Part shown: piece by piece, positions 32,769-40,486 of the stretch | Layout: each line of letters starts with the position of its first letter | Position numbering within the stretch: position 1 is the first letter of the stretch | Assembly: GCF_050306235.1 (NCBI RefSeq) | Contig: NZ_JBLWFH010000016.1 | Location: 1 to 64,000 of the forward strand | Reading direction: 5' to 3' | DNA from: Glaciecola sp947496235 | GTDB lineage: Bacteria; Pseudomonadota; Gammaproteobacteria; Enterobacterales; Alteromonadaceae | Length of the DNA stretch: 64,000 bases | Made by a program: the position numbers and the translations under genes | Notes under the pieces: model-generated | Databases searched by the model: none | Told to the model about the DNA's origin: nothing | The model's input: the letters and a program-made list of their open reading frames with translations, nothing else

Positions 32769-33533
32769 TTACATTGGATAACCAAGTGCTTCAAGGTCTC
32801 CTCTAAGCCTTTTTGCTATGATGCTAGAAAACACGGACTGGTAGTAAGCATTGTCCTCCCACACGTAAAACTCAGTGACAAAACTATCATTCTTACACGC
32901 CACAGATAGAGGAACATTTAACAGTCGAGGTCGCACTAACTCTGGCGTTGGGGATTCTCCACTTAAAATAACATCCACAATTTCCTTCGGCCCGTCGTAA
33001 ATCAATGGTCCCTTTTTCGTTAACCCTTCATCCATAAAAAAATCTGACAATTGCAACGAAATCCTATAAGACTCTTGATTTGCAGTTTGGAGATACACTA
33101 GCAGTTTAAGTAACCGATTACGCATTTGAGATGACTGAAAGGGCAAGAAGCTTTGGTTGTTTAAGAACTGCTCTAAGGAAATCGTGTTAGTGTCGAAACT
33201 CTTGGTTGCGCCTATGGGTTTAAACGCTGCTTGCACTCTATCAACTGCCTCTTCACTCGTTCGGCAGTTTCGCAAGTCATCAATTGCTAATTGCACGATT
33301 CGTAATGGTTCCTCTAAATCGACTATTACTTCCTCTAGTAGATATACATTGTTCTGAAGGTCATTCATCATCCTATCCAGCGCTTCGTTATAAAGCGCCT
33401 TGTCTTGTTTGGTTGCATTCCAGTTGCCTAGCAAAATACCGAGGTAAACACCGAATACCACAATAAACATTTCGATCGCTACAGTAATCCAATCTTGTTG
33501 GCGCAGCGCTTTTACAATCCGTTGTATAATCAT
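32769..33533 (-). CDS. Membrane-anchored protein of unknown function (DUF6090-like)
   Basis: The 254-residue protein has one N-terminal helix (about 17-37: ITVAIEMFIVVFGVYLGILLGNW) preceded by a short basic segment, and a long soluble alpha-helical part that should face the periplasm. The arrangement (short basic lead, hydrophobic helix ending in GNWN, then helices) resembles the DUF6090 group common in marine bacteria; this assignment is from memory. The ATG at 33533 with AGGAG upstream is used, not the TTG at 33554. Confidence 0.6.
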   Translation of the reverse strand: MIIQRIVKALRQQDWITVAIEMFIVVFGVYLGILLGNWNATKQDKALYNEALDRMMNDLQNNVYLLEEVIVDLEEPLRIVQLAIDDLRNCRTSEEAVDRVQAAFKPIGATKSFDTNTISLEQFLNNQSFLPFQSSQMRNRLLKLLVYLQTANQESYRISLQLSDFFMDEGLTKKGPLIYDGPKEIVDVILSGESPTPELVRPRLLNVPLSVACKNDSFVTEFYVWEDNAYYQSVFSSIIAKRLRGDLEALGYPM

Positions 33534-33766
33534 TAGGTAGCATCTCCTTTGCAATAATGGAGTCGGGGTTAATTATTCTTATCCTGATGACAACTTAGGA
33601 ATCTGTCAAATACTTAGGACTTAAATTGGTTTAGATTTTCACGTGCTTTTTTTGGAGAATTGTCTCGTGCATTGGGGTCACAGGACTGAGAGACATAAAT
33701 TTTTAAGGAGGTATCAATCGCTTGTTTTGTAAAATGCTCCGTTCTATTTAAACAAACCTAATATCG

Positions 33767-34024
33767 CTAAATTTTCATAATAATGAAAAATAGAGTCAAT
33801 TCAATTGTCCACAAAGTAAGAAATAAAATAATTTTTCTTTTGGTAGTATTGCCGAATTGCTTAAATAAAAAATCTAAAAACAGATCTAACAAATACATAA
33901 TCAATACAAAGGAGACAACTAAAATAAATGCATTAAAAGTCGACAATAAAAGAATCGAGACAAAATACAACGGAAGCCAAACCGCTCCTCGATACCATTT
34001 GTCAGATCGTCTCATTTCTCGCAT
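33767..34024 (-). CDS. Small membrane protein of unknown function
   Basis: The 85-residue protein has two to three hydrophobic helices (about 14-28, 30-52, 66-84) and a charged loop (FGNTTKRK), so it is a plausible inner-membrane protein. It has an AGGG ribosome site before the ATG at 34024. It follows the small frame at 34029-34184 by four bases, suggesting one transcript. I do not recognise a family. The plus-strand frame in the same place is basic and low-complexity and is likely only its mirror. Confidence 0.5.
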   Translation of the reverse strand: MREMRRSDKWYRGAVWLPLYFVSILLLSTFNAFILVVSFVLIMYLLDLFLDFLFKQFGNTTKRKIILFLTLWTIELTLFFIIMKI

Positions 34025-34028
34025 AAGC

Positions 34029-34184
34029 TTACCCTAAATCTAACTTCTGTTTAGTTATGAATTTAACAGACCAACCGAATGCATAAAGACATATACCACC
34101 GAAAAAACCAACTACATACGGATAAATGTCCTGCGGAAGAAAAATACCTATTCCAAATGAATCAAAATAAACACTAAAAAACAC
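34029..34184 (-). CDS. Small hydrophobic frame, possibly 5'-truncated
   Basis: From a GTG at 34184 this frame codes 51 residues with a membrane-helix segment (YPYVVGFFGGICLYAFGWSV) and a basic end (KFITKQKLDLG). There is no ATG in frame: a stop lies three codons upstream of the GTG, and no ribosome site is visible. It could be the remnant of a longer gene, or a real small protein co-transcribed with the one at 33767-34024. Confidence 0.3.
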   Translation of the reverse strand: MFFSVYFDSFGIGIFLPQDIYPYVVGFFGGICLYAFGWSVKFITKQKLDLG

Positions 34185-34249
34185 ATGTATTGTTTATTTA
34201 GTTCTACGTATAGGATATGCACTATAAAACCGCCCGATAACTGGATCAT

Positions 34250-35134
34250 TTAGATATCACAAATCTCAATAGCTTGTTTTAGTGACGCCACTTTGCCCTC
34301 ATTGGTTTCAGGTGTTGGCACGAATTCCTGGGCCAAGTAGCCTTTAAAGCCGGTTTTATAAATCGCTTTAGCGATGGCGGGATAATAGAGTTCCTGGGTG
34401 TCGTCAATTTCATTTCTACCCGGTACGCCAGCGGTGTGGTAATGCCCGAAATATTGATGATTATCTTGAATGGTTCTGATGATATCCCCTTCGCTGATTT
34501 GCATATGATAGATATCGTATAGCAGTTTGAAATTCTCTGAGCCCAAGCGCTTACAAAGCTCAATAGCCCAAGCAGAATTGTCAGCCATATAATCAGGATG
34601 ATTCACTTTGCTGTTAAACAATTCCATTTGAATGATCACCCCTTTTTCTTCAGCACGGGGAAGAATTCGTTGTAAGCCTTTTGTGGCATTTTCCAAGCCT
34701 TGTTCTGGGCTCATCCCTCGGGCATTACCGCTGAAACAAATCAAGTTTTTATAGCCAGCTTCGGCAACTAAATCGATATGGCGTAGATAACGTTCGGTTA
34801 GCTCATCATGAAACTCGGGATGAATCCATCCATCTACCAAATTAAGTTCAGCGCCGTTGCACATAGATGAATCTATGCCATGTTTTTTAAGCACTGGCCA
34901 ATCGCTTGGGCCCACTAAATCAATGGCAGAAAACCCAAGGGACTTTACTAGTTGACAAAGTTCCTCAATGGATAAATGACCATAAGTCCACCGGCTCACT
35001 GAATGGTGAATATTACCTTTTAGCTTGCCTATTCCATTGGAAGATTTTGCGCTATTTGCGATAACCGAAGAGACGGGCATGCCGACCAATGCTGAACTTA
35101 CAAGTGCACCTTTTAATAAACTTCGACGATCCAT
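34250..35134 (-). CDS. Tat-exported sugar phosphate isomerase/hydroxypyruvate isomerase-like TIM barrel
   Basis: The 294-residue protein begins with a twin-arginine signal (MDRRSLLKGALVSSALVG) and continues as an AP endonuclease 2-type TIM barrel (xylose isomerase-like). Metal-ligand type residues are visible in QMELFNSK, LLYDIYHMQISEGD, GHYHTAGVPGRNEID and GYLAQEFVP. The closest described relatives are hydroxypyruvate isomerases; export suggests a different substrate, perhaps a periplasmic sugar derivative. The ATG at 35134, five bases after AAGGAG, is used. Confidence 0.85.
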   Translation of the reverse strand: MDRRSLLKGALVSSALVGMPVSSVIANSAKSSNGIGKLKGNIHHSVSRWTYGHLSIEELCQLVKSLGFSAIDLVGPSDWPVLKKHGIDSSMCNGAELNLVDGWIHPEFHDELTERYLRHIDLVAEAGYKNLICFSGNARGMSPEQGLENATKGLQRILPRAEEKGVIIQMELFNSKVNHPDYMADNSAWAIELCKRLGSENFKLLYDIYHMQISEGDIIRTIQDNHQYFGHYHTAGVPGRNEIDDTQELYYPAIAKAIYKTGFKGYLAQEFVPTPETNEGKVASLKQAIEICDI

Positions 35135-35216
35135 GACGGCTCCTTTATACATCAAATTTACCGGCCCACTTTAACCTATTTTTAACAAACATCAATTAAT
35201 GACTTTGGTAATGCTA

Positions 35217-36050
35217 TTACAATCCTGCACTTATTCTTGGCCACCACATCATCATGGTAGCGGCAACAACGCCAACTATGGTTATCGCACATCCAATGGT
35301 TGCTGTAGTACTCACTACGAAATAAGACTTTCTGTCTCTTCGTTTTTGTGCCCAAAAATACACTTCAGCCATTGCCATAGGCAAAAGGTAACAAGCAAAG
35401 GACATTATCAGGTCAGCTGGTCCGTCAATAGTCGCGTTATTCCCGTTTGGTCCTTGGTTAACCAGATACCACCCCATCATATAAAGCCTGAAGGTCCAGA
35501 CTCCATTTACCAAAATGAAAGTGTGTATAGCGAATCTCATATGTTTTTGAAATTGCTTTTTTAACGCATATTTCCAAGCTAATGCCGCAAAAATCAGTAT
35601 CAAGATGCCATTAAGACAAACACCAATTGCACCTATATCGCTGAGTCTGGAGCCTTTTATCAAAGTTAAATATAAACCGGTTAAAGCCCCCATAATACCT
35701 AACACTAAAAATAGTCTACCATTCCATTTATGGAATAAAGGGAATTGAATTCGTATATATGGAAAGAGTTGTAAAATACCGCTAGTACTTAACACGAGTG
35801 CACTTAATAGATGAGAAATTAATATGGCATTTCCCGATGTATCTCCCTCAACGATCCCTCGAATCATATGTTGAGTGTTTTCGCTTGATAAACTCCCGCT
35901 GAAAAAAGGCAGTGCAAACTGAATTAAAATATATGCAGCAAACATCCACTGTCCTATTAAAGCAACAAACGCCCAAAGTTTGATGACGAAACTTAAATAG
36001 CTTGATGTTGTTTTTACGCTAACAGCACCAACTTGCGAGATAGACTGCAT
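35217..36050 (-). CDS. DUF2306 membrane protein
   Basis: The 277-residue protein has seven or eight hydrophobic helices and fits the DUF2306 family: a long helix pair at the N-terminus, HKWNGRLFLVLGIMGALTGLYL in the middle and KHMRFAIHTFILVNGVWTFRLYMMGW after it, with conserved His and Arg residues inside helices. This pattern of intramembrane histidines resembles haem-containing membrane proteins, but function is unknown. It is a single gene on the minus strand, 82 bases from the TIM-barrel gene. Confidence 0.75.
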   Translation of the reverse strand: MQSISQVGAVSVKTTSSYLSFVIKLWAFVALIGQWMFAAYILIQFALPFFSGSLSSENTQHMIRGIVEGDTSGNAILISHLLSALVLSTSGILQLFPYIRIQFPLFHKWNGRLFLVLGIMGALTGLYLTLIKGSRLSDIGAIGVCLNGILILIFAALAWKYALKKQFQKHMRFAIHTFILVNGVWTFRLYMMGWYLVNQGPNGNNATIDGPADLIMSFACYLLPMAMAEVYFWAQKRRDRKSYFVVSTTATIGCAITIVGVVAATMMMWWPRISAGL

Positions 36051-36311
36051 GATAAACTCTCCATTTATACAAAGTGAGCATTTATCATGGTGTTATTAGG
36101 TGAGTTTGGCTTATCAAATTCGGATTTTGAGAGTAAAAAAGCCATGTTTCTTGATAAAAAAACGACTCTCTATGTTTTGTATTGATGTTTTTGATCGTAG
36201 CCAATTAACGTCGGAGACCTAGCTATTGTTATTTTGTGGTTGTCAGTAATAAAAAAGTAGCTAGAAGGGCAGGAATTTAATTTAATGCTATCTGGCCAGA
36301 GTGTATGGAGA

Positions 36312-36602
36312 TTATAGCCATTCATCAATTTCTTGGCCTCCAATGATGGCCACTATTTCAACTCTATTATCCTGATCCAAGCGATAATAAATTGTGTCTG
36401 CCTTATAAACACATCGTCTATAACCGATTCGAATATGATCGACAGCTTGATATGCCGATGGATTTTGGGCGATATTTTCAAAGATATCAAAAAAGCCCCA
36501 GAAATATTTATCTGCCTGCAGTTCACCAAACTCTGCAACACCATAGTAGTAAATTCGCCTTAGGTCTTCCTTTGCATTCTGAGATAAATTGTAAAATGCC
36601 AT
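36312..36602 (-). CDS. parE: ParE-family toxin
   Basis: The 96-residue protein belongs to the ParE/RelE fold: LSQNAKEDLRRIYYYGVAEFGELQADKYFWGFFDIFENIAQNP...IRIGYRRCVYKADTIYYRLDQDNRVEIVAIIGGQEIDEWL. ParE toxins poison DNA gyrase; the R/Y-rich strand and the IIGGQ end fit. The ATG directly follows the parD stop (TAAATG), the usual antitoxin-first order. Confidence 0.93.
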   Translation of the reverse strand: MAFYNLSQNAKEDLRRIYYYGVAEFGELQADKYFWGFFDIFENIAQNPSAYQAVDHIRIGYRRCVYKADTIYYRLDQDNRVEIVAIIGGQEIDEWL

Positions 36603-36833
36603 TTATCGATTTAAATCTTTTTTGAACTCACTGAGCATTTCAGCAGGAGACTGGTCAACAAAACCGCTGGATTCTGCAAGAGCTAGTTTTCGATTAATGA
36701 CTTCTGCGCGTCTAGCCCGGCGAATCAAATCATTAACAAGCTCGCTTTTGTTAGCGTAGTCTCCACTTTCTTCAACTTGGTTTTTAAGCCAAGCATCATT
36801 TTTATCTGTGAGAGTGATACTTTGACGAGGCAT
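36603..36833 (-). CDS. parD: ParD-family antitoxin
   Basis: The 76-residue protein has an N-terminal ribbon-helix-helix (QSITLTDKNDAWLKNQVEESGDYANKSELVNDLIRRARR) that binds DNA, and a C-terminal helical tail that should wrap the toxin. It is translated just before parE without a gap and should repress its own promoter through the palindrome at 36860. Confidence 0.93.
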   Translation of the reverse strand: MPRQSITLTDKNDAWLKNQVEESGDYANKSELVNDLIRRARRAEVINRKLALAESSGFVDQSPAEMLSEFKKDLNR

Positions 36834-36859
36834 AATTTTTTATCCTTCAAGATTTAGAC

Positions 36860-36877
36860 TGGTGTAATATTACACCA
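36860..36877. promoter_or_regulatory. 18-bp palindrome, likely ParD operator
   Basis: A perfect 18-bp palindrome (arms TGGTGTAAT) lies 27 bases before the parD ATG and includes a -10-like TAATAT, so ParD bound here would block the promoter. Autoregulation is known for parDE systems; the site identity is inference. Confidence 0.65.
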
Positions 36878-36929
36878 ATGGAGTTTATTAATCTTGGTTA
36901 ACTTTAATTTTATTGCCTTTATCAAGGAG

Positions 36930-36980
36930 GTCGCGATTTTCATCGCAATGACGATCTTTTTGGGTTGCGATTTTCAACCC
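36930..36980. repeat. Two short related palindromic hairpins
   Basis: GCGAT/ATCGC (36933-36937 and 36942-36946) inside a unit ending in CGCAATGAC, and GGGTTG/CAACCC (36962-36967 and 36975-36980), both around a GATTTTCA-type centre. They look like degenerate intergenic palindromic repeats of the GTCATTGCGA kind. No function is claimed. Confidence 0.45.
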
Positions 36981-37068
36981 AACGACGGAGTTCATTTGAA
37001 ACATTCCCTAACATTGTTAATTTGCTTATAAACTACACAATGTCGTAGACTAAATTTATACCGCCAAA

Positions 37069-38157
37069 ATGAGTTTGCATATGTCCATAACGACCGCTCA
37101 GTTCACCCTCTTGCTAATGAGCTTAACGCTAATGCTGATTCAATTGACGGTCAAAAATAAACGTTTAGAGCATATCTTTTTTGCGATTTTTTGCGGATCT
37201 ATGGTGATGGTTGCAGTTAAGCAATTGAGTGCTGAGAGTTTAGGTCCCATGCAATATCTTATTGGCGTAGGTACCTGTGCTACCTGCAATTGTATTTGGC
37301 TAGTAGCGCGTTCTATGTTTTCTGGAGAGAAGTCAATTCAAGGAAAACACTTGTTGTTTGCCGGTTTGATCGCCGTTTTGGTGATTAGCAGTCAATTAAT
37401 ACAATTAAGCCTCGCCACTATTTCAGATCATGGACAATTCTTGAGGGTCGTCAGTCGATTTATAGGCGAAACTATTACCCTTTTATCATCTACCGTTCTA
37501 GCCTTAACTTTTTGGGAGGCTATAAAAGGGTTTAATCAGGTTAATAAACCTCAAAGAGTCCAAAGAATTTTGTTTTTAGTACCATTTTGTTCAGGGGTAT
37601 TTTTATGCAGTATATTTGCGAAATCTTTCTTATCGGAAAGCCAATACACTCTAATATTCCCTTGGCTGGTAACCTTTTCAGCAAGCTTTATTTTACTTAG
37701 CACTCAAGGAATTTTATGGTGGAGAAGAAAAGAAACCAAACAGCAAAGCGTCGAATCCACAAACGCTCAGCAATCGAACGAAATTCAGAAAGACGAAGTA
37801 TTGGCTAAGGCTATAAATACTCTAATGGCTGAACAGAAGTTATATTTATTGCCCAATTTAAAAATGTTGGATTTAGCGACTAAATTGGACGAGTCTGAAT
37901 ACAAAATAAGCAGAGTAATTCGCAATGATCTTGGCGCGAAAAATTTCAATGCTTATATAAATCATTTACGCCTAGAACATTCGCTTCAGTTACTCATAGA
38001 CAAACAAACCCAGCATTGGACAGTGCTTGTTATCGCCTTGGAAAGCGGGTTCTCCTCAGTCACCTCATTCAATCGTGCTTTCAAAGCTAAATATCAGTGC
38101 ACGCCGAGTGAATTTAGACTTAACCAAGACAGCCACTCAGCTATTTTGGCCGGGTAA
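37069..38157 (+). CDS. Membrane-anchored AraC-family transcription regulator
   Basis: The 362-residue protein has six to seven membrane helices in the first 220 residues and an AraC-type double helix-turn-helix at about 255-350 (MLDLATKLDESEYKISRVIRNDLGAKNFNAYINHLRLEHSLQLL, then IALESGFSSVTSFNRAFKAKYQCTPSEFR). It probably senses a signal at the membrane. A second in-frame ATG at 37081 is possible as start. No obvious target gene is adjacent; the MscS gene lies tail to tail with it. Confidence 0.85.
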   Translation: MSLHMSITTAQFTLLLMSLTLMLIQLTVKNKRLEHIFFAIFCGSMVMVAVKQLSAESLGPMQYLIGVGTCATCNCIWLVARSMFSGEKSIQGKHLLFAGLIAVLVISSQLIQLSLATISDHGQFLRVVSRFIGETITLLSSTVLALTFWEAIKGFNQVNKPQRVQRILFLVPFCSGVFLCSIFAKSFLSESQYTLIFPWLVTFSASFILLSTQGILWWRRKETKQQSVESTNAQQSNEIQKDEVLAKAINTLMAEQKLYLLPNLKMLDLATKLDESEYKISRVIRNDLGAKNFNAYINHLRLEHSLQLLIDKQTQHWTVLVIALESGFSSVTSFNRAFKAKYQCTPSEFRLNQDSHSAILAG

Positions 38158-39201
38158 TTATAAAATATTGTCACCTTGTTCAGGTGAGCGTGCTTGAGCA
38201 GCTTGTTTGCGAATGTCGTTTGCATCACTTTCGGTATCATCCAAATGCTGTTCAAAATCTAATATCTGCTCTTGCGGTTCATCAAGTTTAGGCGCCTCTT
38301 TTTGCGGTTCAACCCCCACCTCAGCGAACTCGTCATCTTTCACCAATCTAACGTTAATACCGTCAGGGAAAATACGTTCGCGAACATCATCAGGCATGCT
38401 GATGCCATTGGATTCAAAAGCGCGCATCACTGTTCGCATAAGTATTGAAGAGACCTTTAGCAAAGAGTGTTGTTCGCTATTTATCCAATAGTACAACTTT
38501 AAATTGATACAACTCGAACCAAGATTATCTAACAACACTTGCGGTTCAGGATCAGCAAGCACAGCAGGATGGTTAGCCATAACATCCATGGCAATAGCCT
38601 GCGCACTTAACACCTGAGATTCATACCCAATACCAATGATAAAGTGTCCGCGCATTTTAGGGTTGGCAGAAAAATTCTTAATCACGTTCTTATATATAGT
38701 CGCATTGGGAATTTGAATATGGTTCCCATCAAAATCTACCAGCGTAGTAGCTCTAGCGGTAACCTGGTGAATAACACCCGTGTGCCCAGCTACATCAACC
38801 ACATCGCCAATTTTAAACGGCTTTTGCACACTTAAAAGAATACTTGAGATGAAGTTTTCAGCGATATCTTTGAAAGCAAAGCCCACTATCAGACCGAGTA
38901 ATCCAGTACCACTGATAAGGGCAATGGCAAACTCAGTCAGTCCCGCCAGTCGCAGGAAGATATACACGCCTACCATGATCACAAAAAAACTGGTGGCGCG
39001 CCTTGTGACTATGCGAATAAGCTCGCTTTTACTCAAATAATCTATAGGTTTGATAAGGAATCGAGAAATTGGGCCGGCTAAAAAGAACAGCACCAAAAAG
39101 CAAACTAATCCAACACCAATCGATGGTAACCGCTCTAACAAATTTGCCATCATGTTATTCATGTCAACAAAGAGCGCATCAGTTGTTTGATCTAGCGGCA
39201 T
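38158..39201 (-). CDS. MscS-family mechanosensitive channel
   Basis: The 347-residue protein has three membrane helices at about 25-135, the pore-lining helix 3 with the typical G/A pattern (ISGTGLLGLIVGFAFKDIAENFISSILL), and the conserved beta domain (FKIGDVVDVAGHTGVIHQVTARATTLVDFDGNHIQIPNATIYK). The last 50 residues are acidic and glutamine-rich. It opens on membrane tension to release solutes in osmotic downshock. The ATG at 39201 is preferred; the open frame reaches back to a TTG at 39222. Confidence 0.92.
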   Translation of the reverse strand: MPLDQTTDALFVDMNNMMANLLERLPSIGVGLVCFLVLFFLAGPISRFLIKPIDYLSKSELIRIVTRRATSFFVIMVGVYIFLRLAGLTEFAIALISGTGLLGLIVGFAFKDIAENFISSILLSVQKPFKIGDVVDVAGHTGVIHQVTARATTLVDFDGNHIQIPNATIYKNVIKNFSANPKMRGHFIIGIGYESQVLSAQAIAMDVMANHPAVLADPEPQVLLDNLGSSCINLKLYYWINSEQHSLLKVSSILMRTVMRAFESNGISMPDDVRERIFPDGINVRLVKDDEFAEVGVEPQKEAPKLDEPQEQILDFEQHLDDTESDANDIRKQAAQARSPEQGDNIL

Positions 39202-39290
39202 AGTCCTTTTTCCTTTTGCCAAAACTGGTCTTTTCTTACCTTAAGATTAATACCTTAGCGCTCGAAGAAAAGACCATTATCAACAACTTT

Positions 39291-40265
39291 TTAGCCAACC
39301 TTAACGACCAAGCGTCCACTAATTTTGCCATCAATAAGTTGCTTGGCATATTCAGGGCAATCTTCTAGTTCAATTTCTTGGGTATTCTTTTTCAAAAAAT
39401 CTGTGATATTAGCGTCACTTAAGGCTTGCCATGCCTGCATTCTTCTCTCGTAAGGCTGATAAACACTGTCCACTCCGACTAAGGTTACACCGCGCAGAAT
39501 AAAAGGCGCTACAGAAGCGGGAAAGTCCATACCTTGCGCTAGGCCACAAGCCGCTACAACACCGCCATACTTGGTAGCTGCGCAGGCATTTGCTAGGGTA
39601 TGACTACCGGCTACATCCACTACACCCGCCCAATGTTCTTTTTGTAACGGTTTACCCGGAGATGAAATCTCATCACGGGATATGACCTCTGATGCTCCCA
39701 TCTCTTTTAAAGTTGCGTGATCTTTTTCTTTACCTGTGGATGCGGTAACTTGATAGCCCTTTTGCGCGAGCAAAACTACAGCAATACTACCTACACCGCC
39801 GGTGGCACCCGTTACTAAAATGGGACCAGATTCTGGTAAAACACCATTATTTTCTAATGCATTTACACAAAGCATAGCGGTGTAGCCTGCGGTACCTATA
39901 GCCATGGCATCCCAAGTCGACATAGTCTCAGGCAAAGGAATTAACCAATCGGCTTTAACTTTGACTTGCTGCGACAATCCGCCCCAGTATCTCTCACCTA
40001 CGCCCCAACCATTTAATACAACTTTATCGCCCTTTGAAAAGCGGTCGTCTTTACTCTCAACCACTGTACCGGCAAAGTCGATACCTGGCGCCATTGGGAA
40101 ATTTCGAATAATTGGGCTTGCGTTGGTAATGGCAAGGCCATCTTTATAATTTAGCGTTGAGTACTCGACATCCACCAGCACATCATTGTCAGGTAGTTCT
40201 GACGGATCTACCTGTTTTACAGATACTTCATAGTCTGGTGTTTTATCGATAATTAGCGCTTGCAT
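39291..40265 (-). CDS. acuI: AcuI/YhdH-family quinone oxidoreductase (probable acrylyl-CoA reductase)
   Basis: The 324-residue protein is a zinc-independent MDR-superfamily oxidoreductase. It has the AcuI/YhdH pattern STLNYKDGLAITNASPIIRNFPMAPGIDFAGTV, the NGWGVGE...GGLSQ substrate region and the cofactor motif VTGATGGVGSIAVVLL. AcuI enzymes use NADPH to reduce acrylyl-CoA, which detoxifies acrylate from dimethylsulfoniopropionate breakdown; no DMSP lyase gene is adjacent. It has a GGAGG ribosome site and its own unit. Confidence 0.88.
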   Translation of the reverse strand: MQALIIDKTPDYEVSVKQVDPSELPDNDVLVDVEYSTLNYKDGLAITNASPIIRNFPMAPGIDFAGTVVESKDDRFSKGDKVVLNGWGVGERYWGGLSQQVKVKADWLIPLPETMSTWDAMAIGTAGYTAMLCVNALENNGVLPESGPILVTGATGGVGSIAVVLLAQKGYQVTASTGKEKDHATLKEMGASEVISRDEISSPGKPLQKEHWAGVVDVAGSHTLANACAATKYGGVVAACGLAQGMDFPASVAPFILRGVTLVGVDSVYQPYERRMQAWQALSDANITDFLKKNTQEIELEDCPEYAKQLIDGKISGRLVVKVG

Positions 40266-40449
40266 CTAAACCTCCGTTGGATTCGCATAAAGAAAGCGAT
40301 ACATGTATATATGTGTCCTGCACGCTCACTTAGAAAACTCTATATATTGAATACTTAAGAACCAAAGATAAAGCTTAGCAGACTTAAGTCTTAATACACT
40401 TTAACTTTCAAATTTAACACTATTAGGCAGGTTTATTGGTCGAGAAATA

Positions 40450-40477
40450 AAAAGGCCGCCTAATTAGGCGGCCTTTT
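40450..40477. terminator. Bidirectional palindromic terminator
   Basis: A perfect 28-base palindrome, AAAAGGCCGCCTA on one arm, makes a GC-rich hairpin with T-runs on either strand. It ends the RND transporter transcript, whose stop is ten bases away. Confidence 0.85.
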
Positions 40478-40486
40478 AAACCTAGG

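Noticed and set aside
33783..34037. 84-residue plus-strand frame
   Set aside because: Its composition (basic, K/N-rich) is what the complement of a hydrophobic minus-strand gene gives.
35199..35564. 121-residue plus-strand frame
   Set aside because: It lies inside the DUF2306 gene on the other strand and looks like its complement.
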